Assembly: GCA_042573625.1 (NCBI GenBank)
Contig: JBHPCZ010000049.1
Coordinates: 1 to 22,973 of the forward strand
DNA: 22,973 nucleotides
Origin: JBHPCZ01 sp042573625
GTDB taxonomy: Bacteria > Desulfobacterota > Desulfobacteria > Desulfobacterales > UBA11574
Reading direction: 5' to 3'
Position 1 is the first letter of the stretch, and each line of letters begins with the position of its first letter. The notes under the pieces are model-generated. The model had not been told where the DNA came from. It ran no database searches and saw only the letters and a program-made list of their open reading frames with translations. The position numbers and the translations under genes were made by a program. This document shows, in pieces, positions 16,129-22,973 of the stretch.

Positions 16129-16764
16129 ATGAATCTGATAAAAACAATCCTCAAATGGAGCATTTGCTTTGTAATATTATCAATATTCATTATCTATTTG
16201 TTGGATATGTTGGCACTAATAACAATTAATCAGGAGTTTGCGGTTTTAAGATATTCTTCTAAATTTCTAAAAGATATCATGATGGGGTTAGAGACCTCTC
16301 CGGTTTTATTTGCCATTAATATTGCTTTTTTTATCAAATACCTTAGAAAGTTGCGAAATGAATTGGAAAAAAGACCACGAGATCCTGTTGAGATCGAGTA
16401 TTGGGATCATAAATCAAACCTTGCCATCAGTTTGAGCTTTGCCATAGGTATCGGATACACTGCTTATGGCATGATGCGGGCACTTTATACCACGCTACAT
16501 GACTTGCCGGGCAATTTGGAGCAGGTAGATGCACTTGAGTTGTTAAACGGTCTCGTTGAAGGCGGCATTATTCTGGCCCTGGCTACCACCATTGCCGGTA
16601 TGATAATCGGCTACTCAATGCGTTTTATTAAATATGATACGGTCGGGCGAGATCTTATAAAATATTCAACAGAAGTTTCAATAAGAACAGTTAATAATTT
16701 TGAAAAGCAGTTCACTGATATCTATAAAACCCTGCTCCGGATTGAACAAGGAATGCGGCAATGA
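16129..16764 (+). CDS. MotA/TolQ/ExbB-family proton-channel-like membrane protein
   Basis: This is a 211-aa inner-membrane protein with AAAGG 9 nt upstream of the ATG. Four hydrophobic segments are visible at about 10-33, 55-73, 94-116 and 140-165, with a polar charged loop at about 74-93 that should be cytosolic. Two carry the family hallmarks: GIGYTAYGMM (the G-T-V-x-G segment of TolQ/ExbB) and GLVEGGIILALATTIAGMII (the A-x-x-T-T-x-A-G-M/L channel-lining helix). The cytosolic C-terminal tail is a helix of about 45 residues. In the family, five such subunits surround two ExbD/TolR/MotB stators and use ion flow to do work on the envelope. The next gene overlaps its stop by 4 nt (ATGA) and encodes the matching stator, so the pair is translationally coupled. 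Confidence 0.75.
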   Translation: MNLIKTILKWSICFVILSIFIIYLLDMLALITINQEFAVLRYSSKFLKDIMMGLETSPVLFAINIAFFIKYLRKLRNELEKRPRDPVEIEYWDHKSNLAISLSFAIGIGYTAYGMMRALYTTLHDLPGNLEQVDALELLNGLVEGGIILALATTIAGMIIGYSMRFIKYDTVGRDLIKYSTEVSIRTVNNFEKQFTDIYKTLLRIEQGMRQ

Positions 16765-17330
16765 CATATCCATTTTCATCTAAATGGTCTTTAAACATTG
16801 ATGATCAGGAGATCGAATCTCTTAACACCGATGTGATGCGTTTTATGGCAATTATCGCATTTTGCTTGTTGGTGATCTTCATCCCCCTTATCCGGGCTTT
16901 ACCGCCAATGCCTATTAAACATGAAATTAGATTTGCATCTGAAGGTGATTTGCTCGCCCTCGTGAGATATGAAAAGATATCTTTATATGCCTGCCCCCCT
17001 GGTTTGGTGTTCCGATTACAAATTGATCAAAGTGCTGACATCCATTTTTTAAATGTGCAATCTCCAGGCGTTCTCCACAACTTAAAACCGAAAACTGTTC
17101 CGCAGAAGGTGCGCACAGCATTTAAAAAGGAATTACCAAAAGTACAGGGTTTTCAAAAATCAGGCGCGTTAATAAAATACGGTGTGAACTGGTCCAAAAA
17201 GATTCAGAATGCCATAGATGAGGCAAAGACAAAATATAAAGATGTCAGTGGGATAATTATTATACATAAAGATGAGAGTGTAAGTTTTGTACCGCGTGCG
17301 AAAGAAGATAGATATGAAAAAAAATCTTAA
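16761..17330 (+). CDS. ExbD/TolR-like stator subunit
   Basis: This is a 189-aa protein with one transmembrane helix at about 26-45. Just before and into it lies SLNTDVMRFMAIIAF, which matches the INxTPxxDVMLVLLIIF segment of ExbD. Asp24 sits at the position of the proton-carrying Asp of ExbD/TolR/MotB. The N-terminus is cytosolic and the C-terminal 140 residues are periplasmic. That domain is shared with the next gene (ASEGDLLALV, TVPQKVRTAFKKELPK, IIHKDESVSF), and I do not recognise it as the usual ExbD or OmpA-like fold. Its start overlaps the channel gene and its end overlaps the paralog. Role inferred: couples ion flow to a periplasmic partner. Confidence 0.72.
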   Translation: MTYPFSSKWSLNIDDQEIESLNTDVMRFMAIIAFCLLVIFIPLIRALPPMPIKHEIRFASEGDLLALVRYEKISLYACPPGLVFRLQIDQSADIHFLNVQSPGVLHNLKPKTVPQKVRTAFKKELPKVQGFQKSGALIKYGVNWSKKIQNAIDEAKTKYKDVSGIIIIHKDESVSFVPRAKEDRYEKKS

Positions 17331-17883
17331 GAAAAATACTATAATAAAAGCGCTGGGGCTGATTGTTTTGTTTTTGATCATATTTGTATCTGTCTTGTGC
17401 TCCCTAACAGATGTATGTAAAAGGATCCCTGAAAAAATCCAGGGAACTTCTGGTAAGATCGAAAAGATTCCTGAAAAAATCAAAAAGCCTCCTTCAACCG
17501 GTCAAATACACCATTTATTGAAGTTCGCTTCAGATAACGATTTGTTGGAACTTGTTAAAGATCACAAAGTGCCATTTTATATCTTCTGTGAAGATAAGAG
17601 TGAAAAGAGACTGTTTAAACTGCTTGTCAACACAAAAGGTATGATCACATTCAAAGAGGCGCCTTCTTCGGGCGAACTCTACAGACTTACTTATGAGACA
17701 GTGCCTCAGAAGATTCTCGAGAGTTTCAAGAAACGATTTCCCAAAATAAACCATAGGAAAGCTGACTATGGGTTGCGTTTTTCAGATAAGATCAAAGACG
17801 GTATCCAACAGATAAGAGAGAAACAGAAAGACAGAAGCGGCGAAATACACATATTCAAAGATGAAAGTGTAAAGTTTTACTAG
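17314..17883 (+). CDS. diverged tandem paralog of the ExbD-like stator, lacking the TM-proximal Asp
   Basis: This is again 189 aa. The start at ATG 17314 overlaps the preceding gene by 17 nt; a TTG at 17287 is less likely. One transmembrane helix (about 12-32) is preceded by a basic N-terminus (MKKNLKKNTIIK) with no acidic residue, so it cannot carry protons the way Asp24 of its neighbour could. The periplasmic domain is clearly homologous: FASDNDLLELVKDHKVPFYI, TVPQKILESFKKRFPK and HIFKDESVKFY align with ASEGDLLALVRYEKISLYAC, TVPQKVRTAFKKELPK and IIHKDESVSFV. A short repeat (RIPEKI ... KIPEKI) links helix and domain. Its stop codon TAG is formed by the TA flank and first base of the MITE-like element. 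Confidence 0.75.
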   Translation: MKKNLKKNTIIKALGLIVLFLIIFVSVLCSLTDVCKRIPEKIQGTSGKIEKIPEKIKKPPSTGQIHHLLKFASDNDLLELVKDHKVPFYIFCEDKSEKRLFKLLVNTKGMITFKEAPSSGELYRLTYETVPQKILESFKKRFPKINHRKADYGLRFSDKIKDGIQQIREKQKDRSGEIHIFKDESVKFY

Positions 17884-18022
17884 AAGCTATCTTAAAAAAA
17901 TAGTAGATCACGTCCAGGGGCAAGGTGCCAACCGACGAAAAAGCGAAGCATAAAGTAGTATGTGAGCTTTTGAGGAGGCTGGCAACGCCGCCATTGGGCG
18001 TCGTGTTTTTGAGATAGCTTCT
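17882..18022. mobile_element. 141-bp MITE-like element with 17-bp terminal inverted repeats and TA flanks
   Basis: The left end AGAAGCTATCTTAAAAA (17882-17898) and the right end TTTTTGAGATAGCTTCT (18006-18022) are inverted repeats matching at 16 of 17 bases. TA lies on both outer edges (17881-17882 and 18022-18023), as for IS630/Tc1-mariner-type insertions, although the TA is also palindromic. Inside are further arms (GGTGCCAACC near GGCTGGCAAC; AAAAGC near GCTTTT), so the transcript would fold into a long imperfect hairpin. No transposase is encoded, so it would be a non-autonomous copy. It sits between the stator paralog and the transglycosylase gene and contributes part of the former's stop codon. 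Confidence 0.75.
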
Positions 18023-18081
18023 AAAAGCCGGCAGAACATAGGCTATGAGAATAAAATGAAATAAGGATAACCGCGTCAACT

Positions 18082-19101
18082 ATGTGTGTGAGGAAAAATA
18101 TAGTAGGTTTGTTAGCTTTCGTCTGGCTTGTTTTCTCTTTACTCGTATTTGTAAAAGGATATAGTTCAGCCTTTGATCTCAGCAAAATTCATTGCGAGAG
18201 GTATAAAGAGTTAATCCAAGATATTTCGCAGCAATATGGCATTAACCCCAGACTCACTGCGGCGATTATGTATGCCGAGTCGGCTTGCGAGTCCAATGCG
18301 ATGTCCCAAGCAGATTGCATTGGCCTTATGCAAATTCTGCCGATACCGGGCGATGCGCGAAGACGTTCTGATTATCTGACGGAACCTGAATACAATATCC
18401 GTTCGGGGGTTAGTATTTTTCGTGAATTTTATGATAGGGTGGACAGTGAAGTAAGAAGCCCGAACCCGGCCCGGACCTTGGAACTTGCTCTTGCCTGTTA
18501 CAATGCCGGCCCTGAGAGTGTCAGAAGGGCCGGCTGGAATATCCCTGATTTCAGCGAGACAAAAAAATATGTCCCAAGAGTTATCCGGTTTTTTAAAAAT
18601 TACGGAAACGGTCCCGCGTTGATCCGAAGAGATTTTTTCGATGCCTCAGGGACCGGGCCGATTCCCCGATTCGGCCAGATACATATCAGAGCGGTTGCTC
18701 TGCCGAGAAAAGGCGAGGAGCTTAGACTTGAAATTCATGCGTGGAATCTTGGGGATGAAACAGATTCTGGTGAACTTGTAGCGTCATTTCCAAAGGAAGC
18801 GTATCAAGCTGTCAGAGCCGAGCCGGCAGAAAATCAGAGTTGTCAAATAAAAATTGATGACGATTATACATTTGTTGAATATCAGCAGAGGGGCTGGCCC
18901 AAGATGACATCCGGCGCTCAAAATCCGCTTGTTTTTAGACTTGTGATTAAACCTGTTAGATCAGGAAGACTTGCTTATTATCTGCGATTGAAGTTGGAAT
19001 GGCAACCTTACGGGCATGTTATTTATCCGTCAAAGGGACCTCATGATACAGCCGATGAACCAGCCCCGGCTATTAAACAGGTGATTGATGTACAGCCATA
19101 A
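18082..19101 (+). CDS. SLT-family lytic transglycosylase (GH23)
   Basis: This is a 339-aa protein that cuts the glycan strands of peptidoglycan. A basic N-terminus and hydrophobic segment (about 8-25) give an uncleaved anchor or signal peptide. Residues about 38-175 hold the lysozyme-like SLT domain: catalytic Glu66 in MYAESACES, GLMQILP (81-87), the ALACYNAGPESV motif (136-147) and KKYVPRV (161-167). An unassigned, beta-rich-looking C-terminal domain of about 150 residues follows; it contains VEYQQRGWPKMTSG and ends in RLKLEWQPYG, and could bind a partner or cell wall. AAGGA is 14 nt from the ATG, rather far. A TTG/GTG start nearby would not fit better. Gene order suggests it serves the motor genes upstream, opening the wall for a trans-envelope device (inference). 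Confidence 0.9.
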   Translation: MCVRKNIVGLLAFVWLVFSLLVFVKGYSSAFDLSKIHCERYKELIQDISQQYGINPRLTAAIMYAESACESNAMSQADCIGLMQILPIPGDARRRSDYLTEPEYNIRSGVSIFREFYDRVDSEVRSPNPARTLELALACYNAGPESVRRAGWNIPDFSETKKYVPRVIRFFKNYGNGPALIRRDFFDASGTGPIPRFGQIHIRAVALPRKGEELRLEIHAWNLGDETDSGELVASFPKEAYQAVRAEPAENQSCQIKIDDDYTFVEYQQRGWPKMTSGAQNPLVFRLVIKPVRSGRLAYYLRLKLEWQPYGHVIYPSKGPHDTADEPAPAIKQVIDVQP

Positions 19102-19149
19102 CATGCTTATATGTTGCCCTTTATTTATATCCTATTTCAACTGAGGATC

Positions 19150-22100
19150 CTAAATTTTTGTTAAAAGGGCATTCCTTAGAATTTCAGGCATTCTAGCACT
19201 TTCTTTAGTGTTGTACTCACGCAAGAAGCTTTTTTGACTTTCTGATATAGGTTGATTAACTTTTATCCTATTTGCTACAACGATTACAAGCTTTTCAAGA
19301 AACCACCAACTTCCCGCCAATTCGGCTTGCCAGTCTTCTATGTTTCCCGTGATCTTGACGTCGCCTGCCTTTTCCCAAATCTCGCTGGGATATTCATCCA
19401 AGTTTACTTCAAGATTGCCGTTTTCGTCGATCTCCATAAAACCATCCTCGGCCATATCATGAAAAATAGTCTTCCAAAGTTGTTTCATATCATGAGCTTC
19501 AGGCGTTTTCTCAATTTTGGCCAAATTGTCTTTTATTAGTTGAAAGTCGGCTTTTATATCTCTTTTGAAGCGCTCGCTCTCTCTGCCTTCCGGGCCGTCA
19601 AAGATTGTTTTTATCCAAGCTCTGTTTACCACCCAGCCAGAATCTCCGGGGTGCTTCTCCTGCATCATTTCAAGATAATTGCTTATGAGCAGATGGCGCA
19701 AATAATAGTCTGTGGGCGGATCATTTTCTATGTGTTTCAACAATACGTCCTCTTTGATGCTGACGGCTATTAAGCGGTTATTAAGGTACAATCCTTTAAG
19801 ATCATCAATGTTGGCGAGAGACAAAATGTCTCTATTCTTATCCAAAATATTGTAGATAATCATAAGCTCCAAAAAGTACTTACTATTCATGCCAGTAACC
19901 TTGTGATCATAACATAAGTCTATGTAGTCCTCGGCATCACTGTAGCAATGGGGCAGACCATTATCTGCAAGGTTGTGTAGATATGCACTTCGCCATTCAT
20001 GCAACGCACGAATGTTTATTACTGAAAACCCGCATTCAATATTCAGAAAAGTTACTTTATCATTGTGTACCAAAGTCTCTTTATCATTTCCTCTCTGGAA
20101 ATCGGATGTTAATTTTAGCTGACTATCTGAAGGGTACTTTTTTGTTGGTGTGCTGGTCAATTGAATAAAAGGCTTGGAGAGAATTCGGAGGCGAGTGCGT
20201 ATTTTATTGTGAGTATCTGTATCAAACGACAAGAGGTTGCCAAACTTGCCTGTTTCATATATATTTTGGAACGACTGTTGATTTATTTTATCCTGAACGC
20301 CGTACTCCTCAATCAGGTTTTCGACGAGCTCCTTCAGCCGGGTATAAAAGTCGTCGGTTATATCGTTATCGATGATGACGGACTGGTCTTCAGTACTTCC
20401 ATCTGTGGAGAAATCCCGGACGATTTTGTCATATTTTCCATCTAAAATCTCTGCAAATTTTTGAGATAAATCTCGTATGACATCAATTTTTATCTCGCAT
20501 TGAGTTTTTAACTCATGGAACATTTTGTCAAGATCTTCTTTTGAAGGCCATATTTTCCACCGGCTGATCCACGATGTTTTATCATCATCCGGTTTGATGT
20601 CAAGGGGTGACTCTGCCTGGTTTATTGTCTCATTTTTATTAGATGCGATTTTATCTTTGACTTTTCCCAAAATGATACTGCAGGTCTCTTTCTTTTTGCT
20701 GTCGAGAACCGTAATTGTAACAGTTTTGTTCAACCGTTCTTTCACCATGCTTTCAACGTCTTTTAGTATTTTAAAATGAACATCTGCAGCAGCTTTATTG
20801 TAATGTTCTAACACATACCTTCTGTGAGCAAGAAAAAAGTTCTTTAAGGCTCCGCCTAGATTTTCTACTTCTTTTTCATACTCCTCTATGGCTTCGTTAA
20901 ATTTTTGTTTTCGTTTTCTGAAAAAAAACTTTGCTATCCTTGAGGTGTCTTTTATGTCATTCAATTTCTCCTGGACTTTATCTATATGCTTTTTGGCTGC
21001 TTTTTCATTGTTATCTCTAATTTGACTTATTTTTTTAACATCCCGCTCTTTTTTATTTTGAAGGCTCGAAATTGCCATGGCCAGTTCTTCTGCAACCTCT
21101 TTCAGCCAGATCTCTTCCTGAACAATAGAAATTTCCTGATCATTTCCAATGTCGGTAAGGCGCTTTTTGAATTCATCCTCGAAAGGTCCAAAAATATGAG
21201 GCTTTACTGCCTGTTCAATCTTATTTTCTTTGTTTGAAACTTCACATCCAAGACAGTCTTTTATACAGGTGTTAAAATATTCTATTGCCTTCTGTAATTC
21301 ATTCTTTGGCAAGATGTCATGATGATATATCAGCTGGTCAATTTTTTCTCTCCAATATTCGTCTCCGGGCACTCTGTCTTCAGTGAACGCCCTTTTATTG
21401 AAGCCTCGTATTACAGGGAAATCGTACTCATTGCCGCTCAGTGGACGATACAGCATTGGTAAAAGGCTTCCAAGCAGGTTGGTATATTTTCCTAATTCGG
21501 GCTCTGAATTTTCCCATACAGACTCAAGATAATTTAAAGCCATATTAACGATCTGTACCATGAGGCCAAGTTTAAACACCTCAACAATATCGTTTGTTGG
21601 TAAGATACCTGTTGTAATGCCAAAGGAAGAGAATCTTTTTTTGCATGGGGGATATTTCACTCGTGCACTTTCTTTACTGTAAATGCCGTCCTGGATTACC
21701 CAGTTTATAAGTCTTCTAAAAAAATTATCATGATACTTGGAGAGAAAAGTAGCGGTTATGAAATCAGATATTGCATCACTGATCTCTAAGCGGGAATTAG
21801 TTACATTTGGGCTGCCATATCTAAGCGTTGTTTCATTGCTGGTACCTTCAAAAAGAAAAACATGCTGAAAAAGCATATCACTCTGTTTGCTATTGCTCAC
21901 AGTTATACTTCTGCCTGTATCTCGAGATGACGGGTTGACAATTTGATACTCATTTCCACTTAAATAATGGTCAAGCTCCTTTAGGGCTGCATATGCGTTT
22001 GCTTGATTTATAATGATCTCGGAGTCGTCGTCTCCTTGGAGGCAGGATGGAAGAACAATTATTGCGCTAATTGTAACATGCCCCTGTGTATAGCCGTTCT

Positions 22101-22761
22101 CTCGTAATTTTTTATCTGTCTGGAGTAGATGGTTGATGGCCCCAGCAGCGTCTATGAAAGTGCCTGACCCCGTCCCCCCGGAAAGACTGCAGATGATTAA
22201 AATATGAGCCTTCCTGCCACCGCCCCCTTCGTTGGGCGAAAAATAACCCGGATAGTCGTTTTCAGGTATATTTAATTTTAACAGGGCGGTTTTAACTTTT
22301 TGCTGGAATTTGTCGAGATTGTCTTTCATGAGCAGGCAACACCGGCCGAACATACGAATTTGCCCTGCACCGTCTTGAAAGTTATCAGGCCGTTTCAATG
22401 CTTCCTGAACGGATTCTTCGCTGGATTTTAACAACTTTGCTTCTGTACAAAGTGAATCATTTGTAAGTAATTTCTGAACATCCTCAAGGGACGCGTTGCC
22501 AATATTCATGCGTTCATTTTCTGACAGGTGGTACTTTATGGTTTCTATATCCTCGAGATTATCTGTGTCTACACAAATGAACCGCGCAAATGAAAAATTA
22601 TCGGCATCAAAATCGCTTTCAGGATTTCTATTGAAAATTCTGAATAATTTCCACCTGAGCAACAAAGCAGCATGTGATCCCATTCCCCCCATGCCGATAC
22701 AGAGAAGGGGAGTATGGCTAAAGCGATAAGCATTGTAATCCGTTCTCGGCACTTTCTGCAT
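19150..22761 (-). CDS. large tubulin/FtsZ-superfamily protein (Tubulin_2-like)
   Basis: This is a 1203-aa cytosolic protein. GGAGGT lies 8 nt before its ATG. The N-terminal about 400 residues carry the tubulin/FtsZ nucleotide-binding signature: GMGGMGSH (23-30, T1 loop), VDTDN (64-68), SLSGGTGSGTF (192-202, the G-box loop) and NQANAYAALKELD (252-264), where the Asn could contact the guanine. This is the layout of the Tubulin_2 (FtsZ-like) family, proposed in the literature to act in membrane remodelling. Residues about 545-680 form a long charged coiled coil (including FFFRKRKQKFNEAIEEYEKE). The C-terminal 500 residues are helical and unassigned. It is far larger than FtsZ (about 380 aa), so not the ordinary division protein. 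It follows a small membrane-protein gene and converges on the SLT gene. Confidence 0.85.
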   Translation of the reverse strand: MQKVPRTDYNAYRFSHTPLLCIGMGGMGSHAALLLRWKLFRIFNRNPESDFDADNFSFARFICVDTDNLEDIETIKYHLSENERMNIGNASLEDVQKLLTNDSLCTEAKLLKSSEESVQEALKRPDNFQDGAGQIRMFGRCCLLMKDNLDKFQQKVKTALLKLNIPENDYPGYFSPNEGGGGRKAHILIICSLSGGTGSGTFIDAAGAINHLLQTDKKLRENGYTQGHVTISAIIVLPSCLQGDDDSEIIINQANAYAALKELDHYLSGNEYQIVNPSSRDTGRSITVSNSKQSDMLFQHVFLFEGTSNETTLRYGSPNVTNSRLEISDAISDFITATFLSKYHDNFFRRLINWVIQDGIYSKESARVKYPPCKKRFSSFGITTGILPTNDIVEVFKLGLMVQIVNMALNYLESVWENSEPELGKYTNLLGSLLPMLYRPLSGNEYDFPVIRGFNKRAFTEDRVPGDEYWREKIDQLIYHHDILPKNELQKAIEYFNTCIKDCLGCEVSNKENKIEQAVKPHIFGPFEDEFKKRLTDIGNDQEISIVQEEIWLKEVAEELAMAISSLQNKKERDVKKISQIRDNNEKAAKKHIDKVQEKLNDIKDTSRIAKFFFRKRKQKFNEAIEEYEKEVENLGGALKNFFLAHRRYVLEHYNKAAADVHFKILKDVESMVKERLNKTVTITVLDSKKKETCSIILGKVKDKIASNKNETINQAESPLDIKPDDDKTSWISRWKIWPSKEDLDKMFHELKTQCEIKIDVIRDLSQKFAEILDGKYDKIVRDFSTDGSTEDQSVIIDNDITDDFYTRLKELVENLIEEYGVQDKINQQSFQNIYETGKFGNLLSFDTDTHNKIRTRLRILSKPFIQLTSTPTKKYPSDSQLKLTSDFQRGNDKETLVHNDKVTFLNIECGFSVINIRALHEWRSAYLHNLADNGLPHCYSDAEDYIDLCYDHKVTGMNSKYFLELMIIYNILDKNRDILSLANIDDLKGLYLNNRLIAVSIKEDVLLKHIENDPPTDYYLRHLLISNYLEMMQEKHPGDSGWVVNRAWIKTIFDGPEGRESERFKRDIKADFQLIKDNLAKIEKTPEAHDMKQLWKTIFHDMAEDGFMEIDENGNLEVNLDEYPSEIWEKAGDVKITGNIEDWQAELAGSWWFLEKLVIVVANRIKVNQPISESQKSFLREYNTKESARMPEILRNALLTKI

Positions 22762-22819
22762 TTTTCAATACCTCCAGGCAAATTCGGAAATTGTATTCCA
22801 GCGCTAAACATCAAATAAA

Positions 22820-22973
22820 TTAAACAAAGGGCCTTCCAATGATATAGACGACTAAGCATAAGACGATCGTCAATACTGTGCTCAAGCGCACCCAGGCACC
22901 TTCTTCCCCATCGATGATCAGATAGGATAAGTTTGCCTCATTCTGCATTTTTTTGATCTTCTTTTCCATCGTG
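22820..22973 (-). CDS. C-terminal part of a small membrane protein, cut by the window edge (or complete 49 aa)
   Basis: On the minus strand an open frame runs from the window edge to a TAA at 22820-22822. It includes an ATG at 22967-22969 that would give 49 aa: a charged start (MEKKIKKMQNEANLS), then a transmembrane helix (VLTIVLCLVVYIIG) and a short tail RPFV. The frame stays open upstream of the ATG for the few bases available, so it may be the end of a longer gene. It lies 58 nt upstream of the tubulin-like gene in the same direction and is probably in the same operon, so it could be a membrane tether for that protein (inference). Confidence 0.55.
   Translation of the reverse strand, partial: TMEKKIKKMQNEANLSYLIIDGEEGAWVRLSTVLTIVLCLVVYIIGRPFV

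Noticed and set aside
19150..22761. Calling the tubulin-like protein FtsZ
   Set aside because: It has three times the length, long coiled-coil and C-terminal regions and diverged loops; only the superfamily level is supported.
1..22973. CRISPR arrays, tRNA or rRNA genes
   Set aside because: No regularly spaced repeats and no tRNA or rRNA signatures were seen on either strand by eye.

Overview
The window looks like a chromosomal segment of a Gram-negative bacterium with moderately low G+C (my impression is low 40s percent, not computed). The best lineage clue is the valyl-tRNA synthetase. It has a charged coiled-coil-like insertion in the editing domain and a CxxC...CxxC zinc ribbon after the KMSKS loop, which from memory I associate with Planctomycetota and relatives. 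A lipoprotein, an ExbB/ExbD-like pair and a lytic transglycosylase fit a two-membrane envelope. The lineage is an inference, not a proven assignment.

Positions 1-6600 are largely housekeeping. They hold a calcineurin-like metallophosphoesterase (189-872), a small HHS-motif protein (934-1326), a macro-domain remnant (about 1326-1574), a four-cysteine protein (1567-2214), valS (2238-5480), a doubtful 34-aa ORF (5499-5603) and trpS on the minus strand (5618-6583). The gap 6584-7216 holds a GC-rich structured patch inside AT-rich DNA.

Positions 7217-19101 form one long plus-strand accessory block. It starts with an unusual control cassette. First comes an ECF-type sigma factor. Next is a 1071-aa protein that fuses a zinc anti-sigma-like (ZAS) domain, a ClpB-like AAA+ domain, a two-component receiver and a soluble FtsH-like AAA/M41 protease. 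Then comes a small protein with a histidine-kinase H-box and a degenerate ATPase-like half, plausibly a ChpT-like phosphotransferase. Behind it lie an unknown 150-aa protein, a papain-fold protease with a C-terminal membrane anchor, a secreted protein, a lipoprotein, a MotA/TolQ/ExbB-like channel, an ExbD/TolR-like stator, a diverged paralog of that stator lacking the TM-proximal Asp, a 141-bp MITE-like element and an SLT lytic transglycosylase.

On the minus strand, converging on this block, a 1203-aa tubulin/FtsZ-superfamily protein (Tubulin_2-like, 19150-22761) follows a small membrane protein cut by the window edge.

Working model (inference): the sigma factor and its anti-sigma/protease/receiver regulator sense a signal by phosphorelay and control an envelope machine. 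That machine would consist of an ion-driven inner-membrane motor, periplasmic and outer-membrane partners, a cell-wall-cutting enzyme and a cytosolic cysteine protease, possibly with a cytoskeletal tubulin-like NTPase. The most novel single object is the anti-sigma/ClpB/REC/FtsH fusion at 8239-11454.
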